Position numbers and translations under genes: made by a program. Below are positions 11,301-23,300 of a DNA stretch of 64,000 nucleotides, piece after piece. The stretch is from Scolanthus callimorphus. Taxonomy: Eukaryota > Cnidaria > Anthozoa > Actiniaria > Edwardsiidae. The DNA lies in assembly GCA_033964015.1 (NCBI GenBank), contig CM066924.1, forward strand, positions 3,392,251 through 3,456,250, written 5' to 3'. Under the pieces are notes generated by a model. The model did not search any database. It was not told the origin of the DNA and saw only the letters and a list, made by a program, of their open reading frames with translations. Each line of letters starts with the position of its first letter. Within the stretch, counting starts at the first letter, position 1.

Positions 11301-14300
11301 GAACGTGTTCATCATATTTGTCATCGTAGACGCGCTCACTGATTGGCCACATTGATCGGGTAACCCTATACACACAATTCAATTCGAAAGGCGGGGAGTC
11401 GAATTGCTTTCCGTTGAAATGCTACTCGTCCTACTCTGATCTGGCGAGCGGTTAAAGTATCTTGACAATTTTTGTGCAGGCTATCGTTGTGTCTATTTCC
11501 CAAAGGACAACAGTGTCGGTGTTTTACCAAAAATCTGTGGTAAAGTTCAGGAGCTACACTTTGTAATGTGCACTCACCGTGAACTGGGGACACGCTGAAT
11601 TCAGTGGCGGTATCGCGTCATCCTCTCTCAGGTTCGAGCACAAAGTAAGTGAGTTTATATTAGTGTTAACTGAATGATCATCACCTTTCTCAGATTATTA
11701 GAATGTGCTCAGCCTTTCTGACTCGGACCTCATGAGTTGAACTAAATATTATATGTTTCTCTTTTAGATATCTGTTATCTGCGGTCTGCATTGCGAACAA
11801 ACCTGGGAACAAAACACCCCCGGAAAGGTCAGATACTGATACTCGCAAGAAGGAAAAAGCGCAAGCCACCCGAAATGGAATGAACTGATAAGTGAACTTA
11901 TAACTCTAAACCCATTTTGCGACTGCAATGGTGGACACTTTATATTCCAAATATATCCAAGAAACTCTAGAAATATATAGCGAAGCGTTTCCTCCGTGGA
12001 GTTTTATAGTGAAGCATTTTCGTGGAGCTTCGCAGTTTAGTGCAAAAGCATTTTGCCAAGTGCGCAGTTGATAATGTAAAGTATTTTGCCGAGTTTCACA
12101 GTTAATAATGTGAATTGTTTGCCGAGTTTCGCAGTGTATATTGTGAAGTGTTTTGCCAGGTTTCGCAGTGTATATTGTGAAGTGTTTTTGCCGAGTTTCG
12201 CAGTTAATAATGTGAAGTGTTTTGCCGGGTTTCGCAGTGTATATTGTGAAGTGTTTTGCCAGGTTTCGCAGTGTATATTGTGAAGTGTTTTTGCTGAGTT
12301 TCGTAGTTTGTTATGCGAAGTGTTTTAGCCGAGTTTCACAGTTTATTATGTGAGGTATTTTTGTCAAGTTTCGCAGTTCATAATGTAATGTATTTTACCG
12401 GGTATGTCAGATTTCTATGCATTGTGTTGCTATTATCCGCTTGTGCTTTCGAAGTGTTTTGCAACTAAATGTGATCGACTATTTATAGCGGTCACGCGAC
12501 GCGATTGTGGACGAAAATCGAGCAGCAGGAATCTCAACGAGACAAGCGGTCCAAATGTCACGGCGTGACAATGTCTCGCTCCATTCTCGTTCTTTTTTCG
12601 TCCATTTTGTCTCGCTCGTGTCAGCCAGAGTTTCGTCTCGCCGTGACATGCTGTGTCTCGCTCTAAAGTCTGGCTGGAATTTCGCTGTTGTCTCGGTCGG
12701 AATTTTCGTACGGGCTGATAACCAATTACTGGTACCTTTTTATTAAATTGCATTTTTCCATCAAATAGAAATACCGTCGGTTGCAGCTACCCGTCTACAC
12801 TCACGTCAAAAACATGTTCTGTCGGCACGCGAAACTTCAAAGTTTTGACAGTGAAACTTGGATGTTTTGACGGCCAAACTTGAACGTTTTTAACACAATA
12901 TTCGGGTCCGCACTTTTCGTTTCAATAACAAACATTGAAAAAAGCTAATATTCTGGTAACTTCACAGTTTTTCTGGTCAAAAAGAAATTAAATCAACTGA
13001 AAGTTTTACCTTTTTCCACTCACGAGCGTCACCAAAGCTTCACGCTTGGGCGGGCAAACTTTGAAGTTCAACTGTCAAAACTTTGAAGTTTCACGTGCCG
13101 ACAGAACATGTTTTTGTCGAGCGTGTAGACGGGTAGATGCAACCGACGGTATGTAACGCCCAAAAGCAAAACTCTTCAGATGTTTTTAAGATGGCTGATG
13201 TTACATATGTATTCATAGTTCCGACCTGTCATTCAAAGCCATAGTTACTGTTGTTATGTCCCACAAACAAACCAGGGTTTTCCTTAAAAAAAGTCCAAAA
13301 ATATTCCGATCCCGCTTAGGATTACCAGATATCCTTATCTTCAGATGATCTCAGTTTATACTGTCATAAAAGGCAAAAAAGTGCTGCACATCGGACTGAT
13401 ATCGGAAGTCCTGAAATACTGTTTGTGGGACAAGATCAGTTCCCGAGGGAGAATCTTTCCAGCTCTGATTGGTATCTCCAGATAGCGTGAAATGGCTCCA
13501 TTGTTTCATCGGAACTATGAATTAGAAATCAGGGTCAGAGATTTTTTCTCTTTCTCCGCTTACTAGGGCTAACGCTCATAAGCACAAATGGGATATTTCA
13601 TAGGCGCACTTCAGCTTTCACACAAGGTTAATTCCTTATCTCCACTCTGTTGAACTTAGTGATATGTGGCCACAGGCTTGCCTGAACATCAGAATTATTA
13701 TATGTTTCCCATCATCAACATTAGCCAATCAGGACAGCTCAAAAACAGTGGTAGGATCAATTTGAAAACAAAAGAAAATGGGGCACAAAGGCTTCCGGTT
13801 GATGACAGGGTCTCAATTTCAGGGATGATACATTACATCCATCCCACCTGAACCTTGTTATATATTGAGCCTACTATAGCGCTGTTCACACTGACGTCAC
13901 CCAATGAGATTAATGTGCCAATCAGAGATCGATTGGTTCACAGAACAAAGGGCCCTATTCTAATCTACGGTTGGCACATTAGCATTATAATGACAATGTT
14001 GATAAACAGTGAATAGCGCTATAGCTGGCTCTCCAGTGTTTTTTTTTATATTTGATTTTGTTGGCGCGGGAATCCTGCACAACAAAAAAACAAATATCTG
14101 AAATTCAATTAAGTCAAATTAAGTTTTTGAAAATGCGTGCAAAGCTTGCCATTTTTAAAGGTTGCCCCCACAAAGAAGCCTGGCGGTCAGTCACTATTTT
14201 TGAAAGAACTGACACCTTAGGTTGGCATGACTTCAACATTACAAGCATAGAATAGAGTGAGGAAAGTGAGAACGATACAGGCAGTGATGTAGGCTATAAG

Positions 14301-17300
14301 GAGCAGTGACAGTGATACAAAGGAAACCAGGAAAGGAAGATTCTGATGGCGAAGACATTGAGAATGATGCTCGTGCGAAGATGATGTCAGTAGCCTACTG
14401 TACGTGATCAGTTCTGGAAAGGACGTGCACAGCTTGGAAAGCCCGTTCTCTCTACCAATATATCCAAAGATCGCATGTTGCAATTTACATGCCTTGGTCA
14501 CGTCTGTGTTGGATCACGCATGTCCTCTGTGCAGTAACAGCCTTTTGAAATCTGTCCAGGAAAGCACAATGCTCAAAATTCATCTGTTTTGTAGATGTTT
14601 ATTTTGCCGAACAGAAAGGAGACTTAGTCTTGCCTGAGTGGCGGTTCAAACTACATTATTATAACTTTGGCGAACATTGTGGCGTACTATCGGGCCTGTA
14701 ATGAACATGCTGGCGGGCTCTAATATATTAGAGACATTAGAGCCCTCGCGAGTCAATTGGCGTTATGATGGTGACATTTTCCCATGCTTTTTGTACTCAG
14801 TGCTCTCCAAAGTTATAATAAATAGTAATGTAGTTGATGTTCTTGGGGGTAAATATGTTTTGGGCCCTTCTCAGTGCTCATTTTTCCCTCGCTGTGCTCA
14901 AAACATATTATGCCCGCTAACATCAACTTGTTATAACAGGTCGAAGCGGTAAAATTATTGAAGGAAGCAATGACTTCATACTTTAAAAAAGAAAGAGGGG
15001 AGGGCCACATTTTTTAAAGGTACTTTTAGGGGAGGGTCAAATTTTTTTGGGAGCTCTTTTGAACAAAAACACTGCCCTCCCCCTGGTAAATAATGACAGT
15101 TCCCTTATTATTAAATGACTGCTTTATATTATATTTGCAGGCCAAAGGTTGCAAGCTGTTAGACATCTTATATCAGAGTTGCATCTGTGGTATCCCTGAT
15201 GTAAAAGATGCTTTGGAAAGGTAACACTGTTTGTTTCAAAACAGACTTGGAATTTATAAGTAAGCAACATTCTTGATAAATTAATGGAAAATTAATGTTA
15301 TCGGAGGTAAGTGTGCTTGGTCTTTATGCCTTTTCCCATCTATGCCACTTTCAGTCTATACCTAAAAGATATTTCAAACCTATTTTGATGGCCATAAGAT
15401 ATAACACAACACCACCAGTATATATACACACCCATCTGTCAGATATTTTTTTCACTTGACTCTGAAGACGACTTTGCTCAGGTTGTCAAAACGTAAGTCA
15501 CCACCAACATTCCTTCTCAGGACTACTCTCACCCGGACGATCATTCTGCTTCCAACTAGATATGACTATCATAAGCTAGGAAGTTGCTTTTTTGTCAACA
15601 GTTGCTAAACATGCCAACAAAGTTGCTAAAAGATGTTAAAAGTTGCCAACAAAGTTGCTAAAAAGTTGTTAAAAGTTGCCAAAGTGTTGCAAAAAGTTGC
15701 TAAAAGTTGCCAAAAAGTAAAAAAAAAATTGTGAATAAGCCTACTGTCTGATGCTTGTGCAGGATCCTGTTTGTGTGCCATGGTGTCCTGTATCAGCAGT
15801 TAAGTGCTTGGCTCCTCCACGGGCTCCTGATTGATAACCATGAAGAGTTCCTTATCACAGAAATCAGTGGGAAGGATACAGAGGGTGACAAGAAGCCAGA
15901 GAGTGCTACCGAGAGTGTATCTGACCTTGGCATTCCTGGGGTCACTAGGAAACAGCTAGCAGAGATTATGGTAAGAGATTGATAAGTATTTTGTAAGTAC
16001 TAAGTAGAGTTTTGAGTTCTCCAATCATACAAGAGATTGTTTTCATTTCAGACAGTTGTTTCAGGTTACACCTTGCTGCTCGTTTTGATACACCTATTTC
16101 AGAAATGTTTGCATCCTCACAACTGTATGGTGCCGTAGCCTGCAGTGCATCATTGGAGAAACAAAAAAGAACAAACTTCTAGTGTTACCCCAGTTGCAAA
16201 ATTTATTGTGAGCGATGTATTGTAGATTCATTTGGCATAAGAAGGGTGATAAGTTTTGTTGTTATATAGCGAGTGCTCACTCCAACCGAGCGCGCGCTCT
16301 TATTGGTTAAATCAAGGTCACGTGGTGAAGTACAAATCAAATATTCCCTGATCAGTCAATATTTCGAAAAATTATTGACTGGTCGGGGAATATTGCTTTG
16401 GCGCGTCGCGTTTGAGAGCGGGAAAAAAGAGAAAGTTTATTGTAAACACGCGAGTCTTTTTAAAAACCTTTGCTAATTTTGATAACTTTTTGCTAATGCA
16501 AGAAAATTGTGTTGTTTATGAGTGTTATCCCTTTACATGATGCAGACTTTGTAACTTCACTTTTTATTCTTGAAATACATTTGTTTTGACTTAATAATTG
16601 CAGTATATTTTCTGCTATATAACAAAACACTTAATGATTACTCCCTCGGGAAACACCAGTTTTGCTTCCCTCGAATCTCGATGTTTCCCTCGACTTCGTC
16701 TCGGGAAACATCGAGATTCTCGGGAAACAAAACTGATGTTTCCCTCGGGAACAGTCATTACGTGTATACTATTTTGTCCTTAAAACAAATGTCTGTGATT
16801 TTGTTTTTCGTGATTTTGTACCAACTTGCTCCCATGACTCATTGCGGACTACTTTTCTGAAATGATTATATGCATATTAAGAATATTTTCAAGTCGTGGT
16901 GTTGCTGTCTCGCCTGCGGCTGATGATTTTACAACGTTCTCGTGCCTCTCTCAACATCACGTGTGCTCTATTTTGCCGAGAAAGTCGTAGAACGTTGTGC
17001 TCTTATAATCTATTTTTGTGTCAACAAAAAATAAATCACTTACTGGAAATCATAAAATTAGCAACCTAGCGACGTTGCGGCCATAAACCATGGCCTTCGT
17101 CAGGCTAATAATGGTGAGTCACGTGACAGGCGGCGAGGTAAGCGCCTGAGGGCCCGGTCCCAGGAGCTGGATAACTTGTACCGGAGCCCCCCTTTCGGTT
17201 CAGGGAGGGGGTCTATACCCTCAAATGGCCTCTTTGATCCCCCTCCATACCCAGTCCTCCTCTTTATCTGGCCTGGGTCCCGTATGTTTCAGGGATATCA

Positions 17301-20300
17301 GAGAGAATTAAGATCACTCTCAAGTCATACGGTATTGCCACCGTGTTCAAGCCCACCGACACGCTGCGGAGTAAACTGGTTCAGGTAAAAGATAAAATGC
17401 CCAGAGAGAAACTCTCCAACATCGTCTATGGTATACCTTGTGGGGCTGTAGGTTGCACTGAAAACTTCGTAGGGGAACAAGACAAGCCCTCCAATCCCGA
17501 ATGCATCAATATCGGCACTTGGGTAGCAACCCAGCCCAGACTTCCGCGGTGTTCTTGCTCGGCCGAGAGACAGGCCATAAGTTTAGTAACAAGGATGTTG
17601 TGATTTTAGATAAAGAGGAGGACTGAGTACGGAGGGGGATCAAAGGCCATCTTGGAGAGGGTAGAGAGCCCCTCCCTGAACCGAAAGGGGGACTCCGGTA
17701 CAAGTTGTCCAGCTCCTGGGATTGGGCCCTCAGGCGCTTACCTCGTCGCCTGTCACGTGACTCTGTTGAGTCACGTGACCATTATTAGCCTGACGAAGGC
17801 CATGGTTTATGGCCGCAACGTCGCTACGTTGCTAATTTTATGATTTCCAGTAAGTGATTTATTTTTTTGTTGACATTCTGTTTCTACTTAATAGATAATT
17901 GTTTCTTTCATGAATCTATTTTTGTGTTCCAGGAAGGAGAAGACAAAGAACAAATTCCAGTTCAAAGACAGTTCCGTATTAACGCAGAGATGTTGCCGTC
18001 TTACATACCATCGAGAGTTGCCGATAAGGTGGGCGAGAAAAAGTAACGTTATCTAAGAAGTTGAGTCGTTGAAGTCGTAAACCGCTGTGTCACTAAGCTG
18101 ACCCATTCGCTGACCCATATCATACGATTCAAGTATATTCAAAGCGTTCAGTCGGTAGATTCTGCCAAAAATAGCACTCAAAAAGGCGATAATCGCCCTC
18201 GTCGCTGCGTGACTTGTGTGATATCGCTTTTTTCGTGCATTTTTTTTTTTTGGCGGAAAAACGTAGAGCCCATAGGCAGGAGAATTGAGGTGACAAACCA
18301 ATAGAGAGACCCTCTGCGCCTAGTCTGTCACAGTAGTTGTTGTTGTTTTGATGCTGTTGTTATTGTTGCTTATATAAGGGCGTTTGGTCTTCTGTCCCAC
18401 AGATCCTATTTGTAGGGGACTCCGTTAAGATGTTTGAAGAAGCAAAAACAGGGAAAAGTGTAGGAGTAACAGGTAAATTAATTTTCTCCAGGACACCCTA
18501 TTTATATCTATTTGTTTGTTTGTTTGTTTATTGAAATACAAAGTGGCCCAGACCATTGTGCTTGTGCCCATCACACAGACCTTGTCTTTTGTGCTGCACG
18601 AGGGTGGGGTAGTGTAGAGGGGGTCTGGGACTGTCCCACTTTGCGGTAGCGCATTACCTAGGAGAGTCCTGCTCCCATGTTTTCATAGTGTAACAGCGCA
18701 TTGGAAAGTAAACTTTACACAAGACTATGGAGTTGACATGTGGTTTATTTTAATAGTGATCGTTAGATTGCTGTTTTCCCGCCCTTTTGGTACGCGTTCG
18801 CCCACCACAGGAAGCCCACAAGCGTGCAGCAAACTTTACACAAGACTATGAAGATTACATGGGTTACATTTAAAACCGATCGTTAGGTTGCTGTTTTCCG
18901 GCTTTTTGACGTAATCTTCCATGTAGACCATGAAAGCCTTCTGCCAGACCTGTGCCATAGCAATTTGTTCGGGATTCCTGTGGTTCTGGAGGACAAATGT
19001 GGTGATAAGGGAAGTGGCGTTGTTGTATGTGTTGTCGGTGAAGCCTCCGAGGACCAACTTTGGATACATAGGATCCCCGTACTCAGTACGGCATGAGCCT
19101 GCCCCCCAAAGTAATCATCTTCCGCAAATGGGACCCTAGAAAAGGTGATGAAAATGAAATCCATATTATGAAATTGTTGTCGTTTTAAATTCCTCGCGGG
19201 TTGCCTGTGGTTTTTCAATCTCAGTCCAGGCCCTTTGGCAGAGGGAAAATACAAAATGGCGACCAAGAGCACGATGTTTCTCGAGTATCTGCAAGTTTTG
19301 TGAATTCTGCTTTTTTCGCAAAGATATGAGGAAAAATACTTTAATACACCCTACCCATAATGCACTGCGGCTTTGCCACTATTTTCGATATCAGAGACCC
19401 GACAAAAAGTGTTCAGATTAGAGCATTTTACTGTACAAGCGCAAGAAAACGTGCTAGTAGAATCCTTTGCATTACGTCATAGTCTTTGATGGTAAAGAAT
19501 CATGTAAACAAAACCAAGGCAAAGCATTATGGGTAGGGTGAGACGGATCCTTAAGACCTTCCAAATAAGGTAAGGTGGGATTTCCTATTAAGGATGTTTT
19601 GCAACGCCGGCAAGTGGCCAGTTTTTGGCAAAAAGTTCTTGATGTGAAAACAAAAGCCGATCGCTAGACTAAGAAAGCCCAGCGTGACAAATTAAATGTC
19701 ATACGCGCAGGGTCAGAGGATTTTGGGTAAAACAAAGTATATTTTTAATGCATTTACTGCAAGACAGAATTTTCTTTCCTTTTAACGGACAATAATAGCA
19801 TGATCTACTGATAAGATATATATCCTAAATGTTTGTTTTTGCTTTAATTATTTTATTTCATTATTGGAATTACACTCCCGCCCCCCAGGCGATAAATAAT
19901 GACCGGTCCCTTAGCTTTAGACTGAACGAGTCACGACGTCGCGACCAAAGCCTACCCGAGCCGCGAAAGAGATTCCAAGGGCTGGGCTACTTACGCAGTG
20001 CAATACCACAGCCTACCCGAGACCACAGCCACCCGAGCTGCAAAAGAGATTCTAAGGACTGGACTACTTACGCAGTGCAATACCACAGCCTACCCGAGAC
20101 CACAGCCACCCGAGCCGCAAAAGAGATTCCAAGGACTGGACTACTTACGCAGTGCAATACCACAGCCTACCCGAGACCACAGCCACCCGAGCCGCAAAAG
20201 AGATTCCAAGGACTGGACTACTTACGCAGTGCAATACCACAGCCTACCCGAGACCACAGCCACCCGAGCCGCAAAAGAGATTCCAAGGACTGGACTACTT

Positions 20301-23300
20301 ACGCAGTGCAATACCACAGCCTACCCGAGACCACAGCCACCGAGCCGCAAAAGAGATTCCAAGGACTGGACTACTTACGCAGTGCAATACCAAAGCCTAC
20401 CCGAGACCACAGCCAACCGAGCCGCAAAAGAGATTCCAAGGACTGGATTACTTACGCAGTGCAATACCACAGCCTACCCGAGACCACAGCCACCCGAGCC
20501 GCAAAAGAGATTCCAAGGACTGGACTACTTACGCAGTGCAATACCACAGCCTACTTGAGACCACAGCCTCCCGAGCCGCAAAAGAGATTCCAAGGACTGG
20601 ACTACTTACGCAGTGCAATACCACAGCCTACCCGAGACCACAGCCGCCCGAGCCGCAAAAGAGATTCCAAGGACTGGACTACTTATGCAGTGCAATACCA
20701 CAGCCTACCCGAGACCACAGCCACCCGAGCCGCAAAAGAGATTCCAAGGACTGGACTACTCGATCATGCAGTGCAATACCACAGCCTACCCGAGACCACA
20801 GCCACCCGAGTCGCAAAAGAGATTCCAAGGACTGGACTACTTACGTCGTGCAATACCACAGCCTACCCGAGACCACAGCCACCCGAGCCGCAAAAGAGAT
20901 TCCAAGGACTGGACTACTTACGTTGTGCAGAATAGAAAGTGGTCGTGAAAGTCAGCCTTGAAGAAATCTGCTGGGTGCTGCTTATAACAGTCGTACCCCA
21001 TACTGGTGATACACCTGTTTAATAAGGTCTTGTTATTCTGGAAGTACTGGAACATGCTCTGTATGATACATTTGCGTGACGAGGAAGGCGTGTGACACAC
21101 GTCTTGAAGTGTGATGTTCAGATCTGTTGTGAAAGGGACTGTCATGTTTGTAAGGTGGTGTTGTAGATCCAGCGCCTGTCAAATGATAACGCACGTTACA
21201 TAAAGTCTCTTATGTTAGTGGGCGAAACGTCACGCAATTTGTCACGCACGGACGAGCTAGTTCAGCGTGACAAAGGCTCCTATATTGGCACAAGTATCCG
21301 TCGTACGACTTCCATATAAGGATGTCCAAATACGATGCTCACAAGTCCACATAGGAGGCTCTCATGTCCAAATACGAGCTTCATTTGTAATGTTTACAAC
21401 ATGAGCAGCCGTGCTGTATCAGATTTACAACACGTAATGTTTACAACATAAGCAGCCGTGTTGTATCAGATTTACAACACGTAATGTTTTCAACATGAGC
21501 AGCCGTGTTGTATCAGATTTACAACACGTAATGTTTACAACATGAGCAGCCGTGTTGTATCAGATTTACAACACGTAATGTTTACAACATGAGCAGCCGT
21601 GTTGTATCAGATTTACAACACGTAATGTTTTCAACATGAGCAGCCGTGTTGTATCAGATTTACAACACGTAATGTTTACAACATCAGCAGCCGTGTTGTA
21701 TCAGATTTACAACACGTAATGTTTACAACATAAGCAGCCGTGTTGTATCAGATTTACAACACGTAATGTTTACAACATAAGCAGCCGTGTTGTATCAGAT
21801 TTACAACACGTAATGTTTACAACATAAGCAGCCGTGTTGTATCAGATTTACAACACGTAATGTTTACAACATAAGCAGCCGTGTTGTATCAGATTTACAA
21901 CACGTAATGTTTACAACATGAGCAGCCGTGTTGTATCAGATTTACAACACGAGCGCGTAGCGCGAGTGATGTAGATCTGATACAACACGGATGCGAATGT
22001 TGTAAACTACTAAAAATCATCGCTTCTATTGTCCGCTGTTTTAAAAATCTTGTAAATTTGGCAGAGAAACTTCAAGATAAGTTTCATGAAGTTGCTATGC
22101 AAATAAGTTACAACCACTAGTGGTTGTATCAGAATCACACACACGCTACGGTCCCGTGAATCTTATTGTGTTTCTATTGTGTTGTTCTTATTAATTATTC
22201 ATGATTTTTTAAGCAGTTCTACATATTGCCTCGTTCTATTGTAAGTTTATAATCTAAGTGACATGCGCGAGTGAACCCACATGGATTGGAGTGATATGAT
22301 TGCATAAATACTTCTGGACACTCTGAAGGGGATAAGGGTTGGGGCGTGGTCCATATTAATTGGAACACATGTTCAATAACAGAACGTGTATAAATGCAAT
22401 GAATGATAGACCCTCCCTTCTGACATTTTCAGGGTTTCTCGACTCCCCGCCGTTGGGGAAAGAATATGCAACCAGTCAATCAGATTCTAGACTCATTTGA
22501 GATAAATCGAAACCCACCATGACATGTTAGTGGGCAGAAAGTAGACCAACCTTGTTCAGTAACTGGAGACGGAAAACTGGTCCAAACGGCACAAACTTTC
22601 ATCAGGATATCGATAGTAGCCGGTGTAGTTGAAGGAGGGTTTGGCTTTGGTGATAAGTTGGCATCTACAGTTAGTGGCATTTTTGTCAACAATGGGATGG
22701 ATAAAGCTTTCAGTACACGCCTTTGTTGGTTGGTTCATCCAGGTCATGCCAGCGGGCACGATCTCAGGGAAGGAAATTTCAAATGGTGTTTGCCCATTGG
22801 AAGGGCTACCCATGTATTCTAGCATTTTCTGTGGCGAACAAGTCTCGGCGGGTCGTCCACATAGCCAGCTCAAGATTTGAACTCGTAACCGGGGTAAATC
22901 AAATTCTTGCAGGAATCAAAGAGGCCTTTCTTGTAGGCTGGGGAGATGTAGTAATTAAGTTTAGTGATTATGTAGGGAATTTCAGGAGGGAAGCCAACAA
23001 CACTTGTTGGGTCCAGGAAGAGCGATTGATCAGGACTGCATGTCATTTCACAGAACATATCCAGTATGTTCCTCCAGCAAGGTGGACAGGCGAGAGCATA
23101 CCTATGTACCTCGGTATTATTCAGATAGGAGTTCAATGAGTTGAGTTGTTTGCTATCGCAACAGGTTTTGCTTGACTTTGCGGCAATGTGTGGGCAGAGA
23201 TTTTCTAAGATCTGCCTTGCTTTAGTGTCATTCAGCTCTTTCGCGGGGCCATTGTAGAGGCAGTTCATCAGCGGCGGTTGCTGAGTGCACTGACCGTACC

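Larger units (their letters stand above)
10170..15140. other. TUBGCP4 intron 4
   Basis: 5 kb with no coding exon. It holds a 2-kb TIR element (10708-12716), a 380-bp TIR element (12772-13151), a MITE (13874-14024) and an inverted repeat (14811-14941). At 10530-10620 there is a diverged relative of the AGTGCAGT hairpin MITE family. The rest (13152-13873 and 14025-14810) shows nothing I recognise. Confidence 0.6.
17020..17874 (+). mobile_element. Penelope-like retroelement remnant with inverted tails
   Basis: The outer 250-270 bp at each end are inverted copies of each other, from GTCAACAAAAAATAAATCAC at the left to its mirror near 17874. The middle holds C-terminal Penelope coding sequence (17304-17770). 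Inverted partial tails are common for Penelope-like elements, which insert with complex head-tail junctions. The arms contain the hammerhead-like core. The reverse transcriptase is missing. Confidence 0.75.
15971..17932. other. TUBGCP4 intron 6
   Basis: Contains an inverted repeat rich in CTCGGGAAACA (about 16636-16756) and a CAACGTTCT...AGAACGTTG inverted repeat (about 16930-17000). A Penelope-like remnant follows (17020-17874). No gene beyond the retroelement fragment. Confidence 0.6.

Noticed and set aside
18883..19272. 129-codon minus ORF as a separate gene
   Set aside because: Only VPFAEDDYFGG belongs to the NPC1-like exon. The rest is intron upstream of the acceptor and an out-of-frame reading after the G-run.
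19829..20961. Long plus-strand ORFs (up to 368 codons) with repeated PRPQPPEPQKRFQGLDYL text
   Set aside because: They are produced by the 77-bp tandem repeat, which is open in all three frames because 77 is not a multiple of 3. There is no start context or conserved domain, and the array lies in an intron of the sense gene.
19905..21955. CRISPR-like direct repeats
   Set aside because: The units follow head to tail with no unique spacers, and the DNA is eukaryotic.
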